From Flavobacteriia bacterium (lineage in GTDB: Bacteria > Bacteroidota > Bacteroidia > Flavobacteriales > Flavobacteriaceae), in contig JAAFHW010000002.1 in the NCBI GenBank assembly GCA_013298525.1, positions 1 to 44,137 on the forward strand: DNA of 44,137 nucleotides. Direction: 5' to 3'. A program made the position numbers and the translations under genes. Positions 1 to 10,028 of this stretch are shown here, one piece after another (position 1 is the first letter of the stretch; each line of letters begins with the position of its first letter). A model generated the notes under the pieces. The model was given only the letters and a program-made list of their open reading frames with translations. It did not search any database and was not told the DNA's origin.

Positions 1-861
1 TTATTTGTGCAAAATGATCAAAATTCATTTAAAACTATTGCAAAATATTTTAATAAAAACAAAGCTAATGCAGAAGTATTAATTTTAGGATCTTCACATC
101 ATCAAAATGGTTTAAATCCTGAATTTTTCAATCAAAATACAATTAATATTTCCTATGGTGCACAAGATATAAAATCAGATTCAGCCCTTTTTTTTCATAA
201 TATAAAAGCAATGAAAAATTTAAAGACGGTTATTTTTGAATTAGATTATCATAGAATGGATATTGAAAACAACAATGATTTTTATAGATATCCATGGTAT
301 TATTTTTATTATGATATAGAAATAGTTCCAATTAAGTGGTATAGCAAATTGTCTTTATATTCATCAAATCCTAGCTTTTTTAATGCAATTATTAAAAGTA
401 AATTTGATAAAAATTATAAAAAACAAAATATAAATAAGTTTGGATATGTAATTGCTAATTATGAAGATCAATTTAAATTAATGAAATATGATTCTGTTAA
501 AATATTTAGTACTGCAAACGAACGTTTAAAAGATAGACACAAAGAATTATCTCATAATGCTTTTATAAAAAATAAAGAAAGATTAGTTGCAATTATTAAA
601 TATTGTAAAATAAATAAAATCAAAATTTGTTTTTTATCAACTCCAGTTTTGAAAAGTTATAGCGATAATAAAGTTAAAATTAAAAAAAACAATATGCTTA
701 ATTTGATAAATGAATTAAAATTGAAACATAATATTATTTATTATGATTTTCAAGATGACGCTCGTTTTAATTTAAATGATTTCAGAAATGATGATCATCT
801 AAATGTAAATGGTGCAAAAAAATATTCTATTATTATTAATGAAGTAATTAGTAAATTGTAA
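1..861 (+). CDS. SGNH/GDSL-hydrolase-like protein, 5' end outside window
   Basis: The reading frame is open through base 1; the first possible start inside the window is GTG at 7, but the residues before it (Leu-Phe) are in frame, so the true start probably lies upstream. About 286 residues are visible. The motif [10 protein letters not shown] near residues 27-36 resembles SGNH block I with the nucleophilic serine, and DDHLNVNGA near the C-terminus resembles block V with the catalytic histidine and following asparagine. The residue three before that His is Asn rather than the usual Asp. In surface-glycan loci such proteins often transfer or remove O-acyl groups; that role is inferred. The next gene, an acyltransferase, starts 2 nt after the stop. 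Similar in type to the SGNH-like protein at 34007. Confidence 0.7.
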   Translation, partial: LFVQNDQNSFKTIAKYFNKNKANAEVLILGSSHHQNGLNPEFFNQNTINISYGAQDIKSDSALFFHNIKAMKNLKTVIFELDYHRMDIENNNDFYRYPWYYFYYDIEIVPIKWYSKLSLYSSNPSFFNAIIKSKFDKNYKKQNINKFGYVIANYEDQFKLMKYDSVKIFSTANERLKDRHKELSHNAFIKNKERLVAIIKYCKINKIKICFLSTPVLKSYSDNKVKIKKNNMLNLINELKLKHNIIYYDFQDDARFNLNDFRNDDHLNVNGAKKYSIIINEVISKL

Positions 862-863
862 CT

Positions 864-1511
864 ATGAATTTTTTAAAATTTAAAATAGTTTTTTCTCATC
901 TATTGAGTATTAAAATAAAAAACCTCTTTATTAACTTTATAATAAAAGGTACTAGGGGTTCTGATAGTATTATTTTACCCATTGGAAGATTTTATTTTAC
1001 TTGTAAAAAAGGTGCAACTATCAATATCAAAAATGGATGTTTGGTCTTTAATCAAAGAACTAGCAAACCAGAACCATTTATTGGAGTATTAAAGATGATG
1101 GAAGACTCACAGATTAATGTTGAAAATGGATTTTCAATTTTTTCTGGTCATCATATTATTTTAATGAAAGGTGCTAAATTAAATTTAGGCAGTGGTTATA
1201 TAAATCGTGATTTAAAGATTAGATGTTTTAAAGAAATCTCGATTGGAAATAACGTTGCAATTTCTGAAAATGTCACAATTTGGGATACAGATGCTCATTC
1301 TATAATTGGAAAGGAAGACCAAATGACTAAACCAATTACTATTGGAAATAATGTTTGGATTGGAAATAATGTAACTATATTAAAAGGAGTAACCATTGGT
1401 GATGGCGCTATCATTGCTGCAGGTTCAGTTGTTACTAATGATATATCAGCATATTGTTTAGCAGCTGGTATACCAGCTAGGGTGAAAAAAGAAAATGTAA
1501 AATGGAAATAA
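864..1511 (+). CDS. Hexapeptide-repeat acyltransferase (WbbJ/maltose-acetyltransferase-like)
   Basis: A 215-residue protein. The C-terminal two thirds carries left-handed beta-helix hexapeptide repeats ([39 protein letters not shown]) and ends with the family's AGIPARV loop. WDTDAHSII near residues 142-150 fits the active-site histidine region of the MAT-like branch. These cytoplasmic trimers use acetyl-CoA to O- or N-acetylate sugars; the exact acceptor cannot be told. It starts 2 nt after the preceding gene, and the flippase ATG follows its stop immediately, so it is clearly in the same operon. The N-terminal ~70 residues are not typical repeats and may also be beta-helical. Confidence 0.85.
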   Translation: MNFLKFKIVFSHLLSIKIKNLFINFIIKGTRGSDSIILPIGRFYFTCKKGATINIKNGCLVFNQRTSKPEPFIGVLKMMEDSQINVENGFSIFSGHHIILMKGAKLNLGSGYINRDLKIRCFKEISIGNNVAISENVTIWDTDAHSIIGKEDQMTKPITIGNNVWIGNNVTILKGVTIGDGAIIAAGSVVTNDISAYCLAAGIPARVKKENVKWK

Positions 1512-3062
1512 ATGAATAACGACTCTAGATTTTCAAATTCAGTAAAAAATATTTCATTTGGATTTATTGCTCAGATATCACAAATGATATTGGGATTTGT
1601 TAGTAGAACCATATTTATTAAATTCTTAGCTGTAGAATATCTTGGAGTTAATGGTTTGTTTTCAAATATATTGTCACTTTTGTCACTAGCAGAACTCGGA
1701 ATTGCAGGTGCAATTTCTTACTCATTCTACAAACCTTTGGCCGATAAAGATGAAGTAAAAATAGCGGCACTAATAAATTTTTCAGCAAAAATTTATACTT
1801 CAATTGCATTAATTGTAGCCGTACTCGGACTTTTAGTAGTTCCTTTTTTAGATGATATTGTAAAAAATCCACCAAAAGAACTGGCAAATGATCTGGTAAT
1901 AATTTATTTGTTGTTTTTGTTTAATACTGTATCAGCCTATTTTTTACAATATAAAATCAGTATTTTTCAAGCAGATCAACGAAGTTATTTGATTTTTAAA
2001 AACAACACTTTATTCTTTTTTCTTCAAAATTTATTTCAAATACTTGTTTTACTCTTCTTTAAAAACTTTATTTTTTACCTTATTATTCAAACTATTTTTC
2101 AACTTTTAGGAAATGTAGTTTTGTCTTTTAAAGTAAATAAATATTATCCTTTTCTAAAAAAATATAAAGAGGTAAAATTAGACTCAGAAAGTAAAAAGCA
2201 AATTTATTCTAATGTTAAATCAAATAGTTTTATCAAAATTGGCGGTATAGTAGTAAATAGCACTGATAATTTAATATTAAATTATTTTTCGGGTATAGCC
2301 ATGGTTGGATTATTATCCAATTATAATTTGTTAATAGGTTTAGGATCAAGTTTGATTGTTCAAGTTTTTTCAAGTTTAACAGCAAGTGTAGCCAATATTA
2401 ATGCTATTGAAAGTCAAGATAAAAAAATAGAAACTTTTAATTTAATTAATTTTATGAATTTCTGGATTTATGGGGTTGTTTCAGTTGTCATTATTTTTTT
2501 AATTAATGATTTTATATTAATTTGGATTGGTCAAAATTATATTCTACCCATATCTGTAGTAATTCTACTTGTAATTAATTTTTACATGTATGGAATGCAA
2601 AATGCTGTTTGGATGTTTAAATTTACTTTCGGAATATTTAAACAAGGTCAGTATTTAATTCTTTTAACAGCTTTAATAAATTTAGTTTTATCGTTTGTGT
2701 TTGGATATTATTATGGATTAGCAGGAATTTTGGCCGCAACAGCCATTGCTAGATTATTAACTAATGCATGGTTTGACCCATATATTGTATTTAAATTGGG
2801 ACTAAATTCAAATCCAGTGAATTATTTGATTAAGTATATAAATTATTTTTTGGTTTTACTTTTATCAATTGCAATTTTATTTTCAATAAATTATTTTTTA
2901 TTTTTTGAGGGATTATTGGCTTCAATTTTAAAATTAGGTATTGTGCTTTTTGTGCCTAATTTTTTAATCTTTGTTTTTTATAAAAACAGCGAAGAATATA
3001 AAAGGTTGATGCAAATTATAACTTCTGTTTTTATAAAATTTAAAGTTAAATTTGAGAAATAA
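1512..3062 (+). CDS. wzx: Wzx-type O-antigen/polysaccharide flippase (PST family)
   Basis: A 516-residue, very hydrophobic protein with many predicted membrane helices spread over its length. The N-terminus (NISFGFIAQISQMILGFVSR followed by TIFIKFLAVEYLGVNGLF) is the standard opening of polysaccharide-transport MOP-family flippases, with the conserved R-x-F-I-K-x-L-x-x-E-Y-L-G-x-N-G-L-F pattern. It would flip undecaprenyl-pyrophosphate-linked repeat units across the inner membrane before Wzy polymerisation. It starts directly after the acyltransferase stop. The 71-nt gap after it is the longest in this half of the locus up to the Wza-like gene. The assignment as flippase is secure; the substrate is unknown. 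Confidence 0.92.
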   Translation: MNNDSRFSNSVKNISFGFIAQISQMILGFVSRTIFIKFLAVEYLGVNGLFSNILSLLSLAELGIAGAISYSFYKPLADKDEVKIAALINFSAKIYTSIALIVAVLGLLVVPFLDDIVKNPPKELANDLVIIYLLFLFNTVSAYFLQYKISIFQADQRSYLIFKNNTLFFFLQNLFQILVLLFFKNFIFYLIIQTIFQLLGNVVLSFKVNKYYPFLKKYKEVKLDSESKKQIYSNVKSNSFIKIGGIVVNSTDNLILNYFSGIAMVGLLSNYNLLIGLGSSLIVQVFSSLTASVANINAIESQDKKIETFNLINFMNFWIYGVVSVVIIFLINDFILIWIGQNYILPISVVILLVINFYMYGMQNAVWMFKFTFGIFKQGQYLILLTALINLVLSFVFGYYYGLAGILAATAIARLLTNAWFDPYIVFKLGLNSNPVNYLIKYINYFLVLLLSIAILFSINYFLFFEGLLASILKLGIVLFVPNFLIFVFYKNSEEYKRLMQIITSVFIKFKVKFEK

Positions 3063-3133
3063 TAATTCATTAGATTACCACTGAAAGCTACTTTTTATAA
3101 ACAATACTAATAATTTTAATCAAATAGCAATAA

Positions 3134-4228
3134 ATGAAACTATTATACATCACAAACGGTTTAAATGGCTCTGGTGGATTAGAACGTGTTCTTTCTATCA
3201 AGGCAAGTTATTTGGCTGAAAAGATGGGTTATGAAGTTCATATTGTTTGTTTGAATGATTCGCATCTCAATTTGTTTTATGACTTTAGTTCTAAAATAAA
3301 TTTGCATAGTATTTCAGTTTCTGGAAATCCAGTATCGTATATAAAAAGTTATATTTCGGGGCTAAATAAAGTGGTTTCTCAAATAAATCCAGATGTGATT
3401 TTGGTTTGCGACGATGCATTGAAAGCTTTTTTTCTACCATTATTGATTAAGTCAAAAGCCAAAATAATTTATGAACGTCATGTTTCCAAAACTATTTCGA
3501 TTGGAAAAAATGCTGGATTTTTAAAAAGAACTACCACTAAGTTTCAATTCTTTTTGATGAATACTTTAGCAAAAAAATACGATAAATTCGTTGTACTTAC
3601 TAACGAAAATTGTAAAGAATGGCCATTGCAAAATTTGAGCGTTATCTCTAATCCTTTGTCTTTTTATCCTGAAGCATCTGCATCACTTACTGCTAATAAA
3701 GTTATTGCTGTTGGTAAACAAAGTCATCAGAAAGGTTATGATGTGTTATTACAAGCATGGAAATTAGTCATAGCTAAGCAACCCAATTGGCAATTAGAAA
3801 TTTATGGAAAGAAAGAACCTTCTGAAGGTTTAGAATCTTTAGCGATTGCCCTAAATATAAATGATAATGTTAGTTTTTTTGAACCAGTTAAAGCTATTGA
3901 AAAAAAATATTTGGAATCATCAATCTATGTAATGTCTTCTCGTTATGAAGGTTTTGGAATGGTTTTAATTGAAGCTATGGCATGTGGAGTTCCATGTGTA
4001 TCGTTTGATTGTCCGTATGGTCCAAGTGACATTATTGCTGATGGTGAAGATGGTTTTTTAGTTTCTAATGGCGATGTAGATTTGTTAGCTCAAAAGTTAG
4101 TATTGCTTATTGAAGATGATGTTTTGAGAACTAAGATGGGAAACAATGCAAAAGTTAATGTAAAGCGATTTTTGCCCGAAACAATTTGCTTACAGTGGGA
4201 TGGCCTTTTTAAATCTTTATATTCATGA
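3134..4228 (+). CDS. Glycosyltransferase family 4
   Basis: A 364-residue GT-B enzyme. The N-terminal acceptor domain begins with NGLNGSGGLERVLS, the glycine-rich loop typical of GT4. The C-terminal donor domain has VGKQSHQKGYDVLLQAW and the EX7E signature EGFGMVLIE (Glu272 and Glu280), followed by AMACGVPCVSFDCP. It should transfer a sugar from a nucleotide-sugar donor with retention at the cytoplasmic face. The ATG of the next gene overlaps the stop (ATGA). It resembles that next GT closely in layout and in the shared VSFDCP..GP..II motif, suggesting tandem paralogues. Specificity cannot be read from sequence. Confidence 0.9.
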   Translation: MKLLYITNGLNGSGGLERVLSIKASYLAEKMGYEVHIVCLNDSHLNLFYDFSSKINLHSISVSGNPVSYIKSYISGLNKVVSQINPDVILVCDDALKAFFLPLLIKSKAKIIYERHVSKTISIGKNAGFLKRTTTKFQFFLMNTLAKKYDKFVVLTNENCKEWPLQNLSVISNPLSFYPEASASLTANKVIAVGKQSHQKGYDVLLQAWKLVIAKQPNWQLEIYGKKEPSEGLESLAIALNINDNVSFFEPVKAIEKKYLESSIYVMSSRYEGFGMVLIEAMACGVPCVSFDCPYGPSDIIADGEDGFLVSNGDVDLLAQKLVLLIEDDVLRTKMGNNAKVNVKRFLPETICLQWDGLFKSLYS

Positions 4229-5331
4229 AAAAAATAGTTATTCTTGTCGATCAGATGCATTCTCATGGTGGAATTGAGAAATTGGTTGCTATAAAAGCCA
4301 ATTATTGGAGTGCTGTTTTTGGATATGATGTAACTATTTTAAGCACTGAACAAGTAGGAAAACCTATAATTTACGATTTAAACGATAAAGTTAAATTTCA
4401 AGATTTTGCAATAAACTTTGACAGAAAAAAAAGCTATTTTAGTAGTATTAATGTTTTGAAATTATTCAAAAATATTTTAAAAATTCAAAGGTATATTTTT
4501 AAGCAAAAACCAGATTTTATTTTAGTTGCTTCACATATTCCAATCACTTATATTTTACCTTTTTTGATTAAAGGAAAGACTAAAACAATAAAGGAATTTC
4601 ACTACACAAAATTCTACGATTCCAATATTGGAATCAAAAACAAGCTTCTAATTTTTGTAGAATCAAGATATGATTATTTAGTAACACTTAGCAAAGAAGA
4701 GCAAAGCTTTTATTATTCAAATAATACGGTTGTTATTCCAAATCCAATTGAGGAGGATATAAACGAATCTTTGATTTCTGTATCTCAAAGACCACTCGTA
4801 GCAATAGCTATTGTTAGATTTGCTCCAGTAAAGCAATTAGAAAGTATGGTTGCAATTTGGGAACAGTTTTACAAAAATCATCCAAAGTGGGAATTACATT
4901 TATATGGTTCTATTGGTAATGAATATTATCAAAAAATACAAAATTTAGTTCAAGAAAAGCAATTAGAATCAACAATAGTATTCAAAGGACAAACCAATGA
5001 AGTTTCAAAGGTTTTACAAAGCGCAAGAGTTTTATTAATGACCTCTATTCAAGAATGTTTTCCGATGGTTATTTTGGAAGCTAATGCTGTTGGTGTTCCT
5101 GTAGTCTCATTTGATTGTCCAACAGGACCAAGAAACATCATTCACAACGAAGAAGATGGTTTTTTAATAACAGTCGGAGACCAAAAAGCTTTTGTAAATC
5201 GACTAGAACAACTCTCTAATAATAATCTACTTTTGGATACTTTAGGAAACAATGCAAAACAAAATGCATCGAATTATATTCTTTCAAAAGTGATGAATCT
5301 ATGGAATACTATTATATTTGCTAAATCATGA
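4225..5331 (+). CDS. Glycosyltransferase family 4
   Basis: A 368-residue GT-B enzyme. The N-terminus has MHSHGGIEKLVAIKANYW, parallel to GGLERVLSIKASYL in the upstream gene. The donor domain carries IVRFAPVKQLESMVAIW and the EX7E motif ECFPMVILE (Glu277 and Glu285), then VSFDCPTGPRNII. It overlaps its neighbours on both sides by 4 nt (ATGA junctions), so translation is probably coupled. Role inferred: one step of repeat-unit assembly, with donor and acceptor close to those of the upstream paralogue. Specificity unknown. Confidence 0.9.
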   Translation: MKKIVILVDQMHSHGGIEKLVAIKANYWSAVFGYDVTILSTEQVGKPIIYDLNDKVKFQDFAINFDRKKSYFSSINVLKLFKNILKIQRYIFKQKPDFILVASHIPITYILPFLIKGKTKTIKEFHYTKFYDSNIGIKNKLLIFVESRYDYLVTLSKEEQSFYYSNNTVVIPNPIEEDINESLISVSQRPLVAIAIVRFAPVKQLESMVAIWEQFYKNHPKWELHLYGSIGNEYYQKIQNLVQEKQLESTIVFKGQTNEVSKVLQSARVLLMTSIQECFPMVILEANAVGVPVVSFDCPTGPRNIIHNEEDGFLITVGDQKAFVNRLEQLSNNNLLLDTLGNNAKQNASNYILSKVMNLWNTIIFAKS

Positions 5332-5894
5332 TGAGAACACTATTTCTTTTTGTCGGACAATTATTTTTTATTCCTCATGGAGTATTGTTCCTATTGTCTA
5401 ATAATAAAGAGGTTATTGTTCGAGATTTGTATGCCAGAACTATTGCAAAACAAGGATTAGTCAATCAATGTTATGATTTGACTAAAGAATTATTGTTAAG
5501 CAAATATTTTAGAACACTTTTTTATTACAGAACTCCTGGAATTTTTTCAAAGTTATTGAGGGTTTTCTATCCCAAACAAGACTCTTTTACAATCGATATG
5601 CACACTAAAATTGGAGCCGGATTACAATTGGCTCATCCTTATGCAACTATTTTAAATGCAAGTTCTATTGGTGAAAATGTTTATGTTAATCATCTAGTTA
5701 CTTTGGGCGAAAAAGATGGAAAAAAACCAATTATTGGTAATAACGTACAATTGCACGCTGGATGTATTGTAGTTGGTAGTGTAAATATTGGTGACTATGC
5801 TATAATAGGAGCAGGAGCAGTAGTGGTTAAAGATGTTCCAGCATATGGCGTGGCTGTAGGAAATCCTGCAAGAATAATAGAAAAAAAGATTTAA
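5328..5894 (+). CDS. Serine-acetyltransferase-like hexapeptide O-acetyltransferase
   Basis: A 188-residue protein with a short helical N-terminal part followed by left-handed beta-helix repeats: IDMHTKIGAGLQLAHPYATIL, VYVNHLVTLGEKDGKKPIIG, NVQLHAGCIVVGSVNIGDYA, IIGAGAVVVKDVPAYGVAVG, ending NPARIIEK. This layout matches the CysE-related acetyltransferases common in capsule and O-antigen loci, which acetylate sugars rather than serine. Overlaps the preceding GT by 4 nt and shares its last base with the following ATG. Two consecutive ATGs open the gene; the first is used here because it gives the coupled ATGA junction. Acceptor sugar unknown. Confidence 0.85.
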   Translation: MMRTLFLFVGQLFFIPHGVLFLLSNNKEVIVRDLYARTIAKQGLVNQCYDLTKELLLSKYFRTLFYYRTPGIFSKLLRVFYPKQDSFTIDMHTKIGAGLQLAHPYATILNASSIGENVYVNHLVTLGEKDGKKPIIGNNVQLHAGCIVVGSVNIGDYAIIGAGAVVVKDVPAYGVAVGNPARIIEKKI

Positions 5895-6991
5895 TGAATC
5901 TAATACCAGCAGAATATTACACAAACATTTATTATCAATTTATATTGTTAATGATGCTTCTTGTTATGGCTCAAGGTAGTTTAAAATTAGAGACATCGCA
6001 GAATTTGAGTGTCAAGAAAGTATTTGGTTTTTCTATTTTTATGATTATTTTATTTTATATGGGTTTGCGGCCTTTGAATTATCGTTTTGGTGATATGATT
6101 ATCTATGATAGGCAATTTCAAACGTATGCTTCAGGAGCACCTTTAAAAGTTGAAAAAGATGCACTTTTTGAATATTTTAAATTTGGTATTGCCCAAGTCG
6201 CTTCTTCTTCGTTTTTTTTCTTTTTATGTACTATTTTGTATTTAGTGCCTTTGTATTTGGCATGTAAAAAGTTTTTCAAAGATTACTGGTTTTATGGTTT
6301 TTTTATGCTCGTTATTTCCTTTTCTTTTTGGACATATGGTACAAATGGACTTAGAAATGGAATTGCTACTAGTCTCTTTTTGTATGGTTTATCCAAAGAT
6401 AAAAAGTTTGTTGTTTTAACAATTTTGTTTGCAAGTACTTTTGTTCATAGGTCAATGCTGTTGCCTTTGTTTGGATATGTTGCTACTTTGATTTACAATA
6501 ATTCAAAACCTTACTTTTATTTATGGATTGTTTGTATTCCATTATCTTTGGCATTGGGAGGATTTTTTACAAACTTTTTTATGAGTGTAGGAATTATAGA
6601 AGAAAAAGCGGTCGAAGGATATCTAGGCGAATTCAATCAGGCAGCTGAGGGTGTTGAATTAAATGTTGGTTTTCGTTGGGATTTCTTAGTCTATAGTGCC
6701 TCTGGTGTTTTTGCAGGATGGTATTATATTTTTAAACAAAAGTATCAAGACAAACTTTATCTTCAATTGCTTAATGTTTTTTTGTTTTGTAATGCTTTTT
6801 GGGTTTTAGTAATTCGAGCTAACTATTCTAATAGATTGGCATACTTATCTTGGTTTATGTTAGGTATTGTAATTATTTATCCATTGATAAAACATAAGTT
6901 TTTTGAAAATCAGCATCAAGTAATTGTTCGTGTAATTTTTGCTTATTTTGCTTTTACTTATATTATGAACATATTTGTTTACAAATTATAA
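5894..6991 (+). CDS. wzy: EpsG/Wzy-type polysaccharide polymerase
   Basis: A 365-residue integral membrane protein with about ten hydrophobic segments. Features of the EpsG family are visible: MGLRPLNYRFGDMIIYDRQF near the N-terminus and SFSFWTYGTNGLRNGIATSL near residues 140-160, where the R-x-G-I-A pattern is characteristic. It would join flipped repeat units into a polymer on the periplasmic side, working with Wzx (1512) and Wzc (18227). It is the only recognisable polymerase in the window. Its first ATG overlaps the preceding stop by one base. Wzy proteins diverge strongly, so identification rests on topology, motif and context. Confidence 0.82.
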   Translation: MNLIPAEYYTNIYYQFILLMMLLVMAQGSLKLETSQNLSVKKVFGFSIFMIILFYMGLRPLNYRFGDMIIYDRQFQTYASGAPLKVEKDALFEYFKFGIAQVASSSFFFFLCTILYLVPLYLACKKFFKDYWFYGFFMLVISFSFWTYGTNGLRNGIATSLFLYGLSKDKKFVVLTILFASTFVHRSMLLPLFGYVATLIYNNSKPYFYLWIVCIPLSLALGGFFTNFFMSVGIIEEKAVEGYLGEFNQAAEGVELNVGFRWDFLVYSASGVFAGWYYIFKQKYQDKLYLQLLNVFLFCNAFWVLVIRANYSNRLAYLSWFMLGIVIIYPLIKHKFFENQHQVIVRVIFAYFAFTYIMNIFVYKL

Positions 6992-6999
6992 ATTGAAAA

Positions 7000-8031
7000 A
7001 TGAGTCAAATGATTAGCGTTATTATTCCTGTTTATAATGTTTCAAAATATTTGAAGCAATGTTTGGATAGTATAATTAATCAAACATATAAAAATCTTGA
7101 AATTATTCTCGTTAATGATGGTTCAACAGATGATAGTTTGACAATATGTGAAGAATATCAAAGGTTAGATTCAAGAATCATAGTTGTTTCACAAGCCAAT
7201 AAAGGGCTTGCAGGAGCCAGAAATACAGGTATTGAAACGGCAACAGGAATTTATTTAATGTTTGTTGATAGTGATGATTGGATGGAACTCCACGCTATTG
7301 AAACTGCTTTTTCTAATATGAATGAAGTAGATTTAGTATGCTTTTCTTTTTTTAAAGAATATCCAACTAACCAAATACCAAGAGCATTTGGATTAAATGG
7401 AAGGTATAAAGCTTCTTTTATGCAAAGAAAAATTACAGGACCAATAAATGAAGAGCTTTCTGATCCAAGTCATTTGGAAACTTTAGTAACTGCTTGGGGT
7501 AAAATTTATAAAACAAACATCATCAAATCGCATAATATTAAATCCAAAAATCTTAGTGAAATAGGTGCTTGGGAAGATGGTTTTTTTACTTGGGAATATT
7601 TAAACCAATCCCAGTTCGTCTTTATTTTAGACAAACCATTATATAATTATAGAAAATTTAATTCAGAATCCATTACCTCTAATTATAAAAATGGATTGCT
7701 TGAAAAGACAAATCACATGTTTGATTTACTATCAGAACAATTAAATAAGCATAAAAAAGGATTAGACTATTTTGAGGCATTTCATAATAGAATTTGTTTG
7801 AGTGTGATAGGTTTAGGACTAAATGAATCTTTTAACAAAGCCTCTTTTTTTACACAATGTAAAAATATGAAAACGGTCCTAAATTCGAAGTATCATAAAG
7901 AAGCATATAAAAATTTGGAATTGCGCTATTTTCCTATTCATTGGAAATTATTTTTTTTCTTCTCAAAATATAGATTAACAATTCCGCTTATGTTACTTTT
8001 AAAGGTAATTAAAAAAATTATAAAAAAGTAA
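7000..8031 (+). CDS. Glycosyltransferase family 2
   Basis: A 343-residue GT-A enzyme. ISVIIPVYNVSKYLKQCLDS opens the fold; then LVNDGSTDDS, NKGLAGARNTGIETATG and the DXD-type metal/nucleotide motif FVDSDDW near residues 88-94. W-x-D (GAWEDGFFTWEY near residues 183-194) fits the acceptor-side catalytic region of inverting GT2 enzymes. The C-terminal ~100 residues are basic and end in IKKIIKK, suggesting membrane-surface association. Only 8 nt separate it from the polymerase gene. Sugar specificity unknown. Confidence 0.9.
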   Translation: MSQMISVIIPVYNVSKYLKQCLDSIINQTYKNLEIILVNDGSTDDSLTICEEYQRLDSRIIVVSQANKGLAGARNTGIETATGIYLMFVDSDDWMELHAIETAFSNMNEVDLVCFSFFKEYPTNQIPRAFGLNGRYKASFMQRKITGPINEELSDPSHLETLVTAWGKIYKTNIIKSHNIKSKNLSEIGAWEDGFFTWEYLNQSQFVFILDKPLYNYRKFNSESITSNYKNGLLEKTNHMFDLLSEQLNKHKKGLDYFEAFHNRICLSVIGLGLNESFNKASFFTQCKNMKTVLNSKYHKEAYKNLELRYFPIHWKLFFFFSKYRLTIPLMLLLKVIKKIIKK

Positions 8032-8038
8032 ATTCAAA

Positions 8039-9154
8039 ATGGAGAAACCGATAAGAATCTTACAGCTTTTTACAATACTCAATCGCGGTGGTGCTGAAAC
8101 CAACGTGATGAACTATTATAGAAAGTTGGATAGAACTAAGTTTCAGTTTGATTTTATTGTGCATCGACAAGAAAAAGGAGCTTATGAAGATGAAATCACA
8201 GCTTTGGGTGGAAAAATATATAGATTACCACCTTTTAATCCGCTAAAGATTAAAGACTATAAAAAACAGATTGCTCTTTTTTTTGACCAACATACTTATC
8301 CAATAATTCATGGAAATTGTTCAGAATTAGGTGTTTATATTTATCAAGAAGCACAAAAAAGAAATACTCCAGTAATTATTGCTCACGGACATAATGCCAC
8401 CGATGGTTGGAATTTGAAATCGCCTTTCAGATATTATTATAAAAAGCGAATGATGCGCTATATAAACACTTATTTTACTTGTGGGCATGACGCAGCTATA
8501 TGGCTTTTTGGAAAGAAAAATGCCGATAAAGCATTTACCATGACCAACGCAATAGATTCAAGTAACTTTGCCTATAATGAATTTAAAAGTCAACAAGTTA
8601 GAGAGCAATTAGAGGCTACAACATCCCAAAATTTTATTCATGTAGGTCGTTTTAATGAACAAAAAAATCATGATTTTCTAATAGCTATTTTTAGTGAATT
8701 AGTAAAATTGAATAGTAATAAAAAACTTTTTTTAGTTGGTAATGGCGAACTTATGGAAGCAATGCAGAAAAAAGTTGCAAAGTTGCAATTAGAAAAGAAC
8801 GTCATTTTTTTAGGGTTAAGAAGTGATGTCAATGAGCTACTTCAAGCAATGGATGTTTTTCTTTTTCCTTCGTTGTTCGAAGGTTTACCTGTTTCATTAG
8901 TTGAAGCTCAAGCTAGTGGAGTAAAATGCTTTATTTCTGACGGTGTACCGAAAGAATCTATAATAGTAAATGAAAATGTAGAGGTAATTTCTCTTAAAAA
9001 ATCTGCTACTGAATGGGCAAATATAATAAATGCACAAAATGATTTTATTAAGAAAGACGTATCACAAATCATTATTGATAGAGGATATGATATCAATAAA
9101 AATGTAGCGCTTTTGCAAGAAAAGTATTTAGAATTATTAAAGCAACATTCATGA
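8039..9154 (+). CDS. Glycosyltransferase family 4 (EpsF/CapM-like)
   Basis: A 371-residue GT-B enzyme opening with ILQLFTILNRGGAETNVMNY, typical of the EpsF-like branch of GT4, then FDFIVHRQEKGAYEDEI. The donor domain shows FIHVGRFNEQKNHDFLIAIF and the EX7E motif EGLPVSLVE (Glu281, Glu289). Seven bases separate it from the preceding GT2, and the stop overlaps the next ATG (ATGA). Likely adds an internal sugar of the repeat unit at the cytoplasmic face; specificity is not readable. Confidence 0.9.
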   Translation: MEKPIRILQLFTILNRGGAETNVMNYYRKLDRTKFQFDFIVHRQEKGAYEDEITALGGKIYRLPPFNPLKIKDYKKQIALFFDQHTYPIIHGNCSELGVYIYQEAQKRNTPVIIAHGHNATDGWNLKSPFRYYYKKRMMRYINTYFTCGHDAAIWLFGKKNADKAFTMTNAIDSSNFAYNEFKSQQVREQLEATTSQNFIHVGRFNEQKNHDFLIAIFSELVKLNSNKKLFLVGNGELMEAMQKKVAKLQLEKNVIFLGLRSDVNELLQAMDVFLFPSLFEGLPVSLVEAQASGVKCFISDGVPKESIIVNENVEVISLKKSATEWANIINAQNDFIKKDVSQIIIDRGYDINKNVALLQEKYLELLKQHS

Positions 9155-10023
9155 AGACATTAACCATTTTTACACCTGCTTTTAATAGAGCTCAATTACT
9201 ACCCAGACTTTATGAAAGTTTGTGTAATCAAACTTGTCAAGATTTTGATTGGTTGGTTGTTGATGATGGTTCCTCTGATAATACAAAAGAAATAGTGGCT
9301 GGTTGGATTGCTGAAAATAAATTTCCAATTACCTATATCTACCAAGAGAATCAAGGAATGCATGGTGCTCATAATACAGCTTATAAGAATATAAAAGCTA
9401 CTTTGAATACCTGTATTGATTCAGATGATTACATGCCATTGAATGGCGTTGAGTTAATTTTGTCAAAATGGGAAACAATTGATCAAAAGAAATATGCCGG
9501 AATTATAGGCTTAGATGCATTAGAATCAGGTGCTGTTTTAGGATCAAAATTTACATCAGACTTTACAACATTAGAGGATTTCTATCTCAGCGGTGGTTCA
9601 GGCGATAAGAAATTAGTTTACAGAACGGATATTATTACGAGTTATCCTGAATACCCAATTTTTGAAGGTGAACGCTATGTAGGTCTGGGAACAAAATATC
9701 TTTTTGTAGATAAAGACTATGAAATGGTAACACTTAATGAAGTTTTAGTCATAGTTGATTATCAGCCAACAGGTTCAAGTAATACCATGTTCTATCAATA
9801 TATGAAATATCCTAAGGGATTTATATACAATAGGATAACCACAATGCGCTTTTCTAAATCTACAAAAAGAAAATTCATAGAAGCGATACATTACATATCG
9901 AGTTGTATTATTTTAAAACGTAGTAACTTTTTAAAAGACTCACCAGAAAAATTATTGACTTTATTGGCAGTTCCATTCGGAATCGCTTTATATTTATTAA
10001 TTCGATTTAAAACCAGAAAGTAA
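9151..10023 (+). CDS. Glycosyltransferase family 2
   Basis: A 290-residue GT-A enzyme. Motifs in order: LTIFTPAFNRAQLLPRLYES, DFDWLVVDDGSSDNTKEIV, NQGMHGAHNTAYKNI and the metal-binding CIDSDDYM near residues 89-96. FVDKDYEMVTLNEVLVIVDY with QPTGSSN is the pattern seen in the Bacteroidota GT2 branch often annotated near capsule genes. The C-terminus has a hydrophobic stretch (LLTLLAVPFGIALYLLIRF) that may anchor it to the membrane. Overlaps the upstream GT4 by 4 nt. Confidence 0.88.
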   Translation: MKTLTIFTPAFNRAQLLPRLYESLCNQTCQDFDWLVVDDGSSDNTKEIVAGWIAENKFPITYIYQENQGMHGAHNTAYKNIKATLNTCIDSDDYMPLNGVELILSKWETIDQKKYAGIIGLDALESGAVLGSKFTSDFTTLEDFYLSGGSGDKKLVYRTDIITSYPEYPIFEGERYVGLGTKYLFVDKDYEMVTLNEVLVIVDYQPTGSSNTMFYQYMKYPKGFIYNRITTMRFSKSTKRKFIEAIHYISSCIILKRSNFLKDSPEKLLTLLAVPFGIALYLLIRFKTRK

Positions 10024-10028
10024 TTGTT

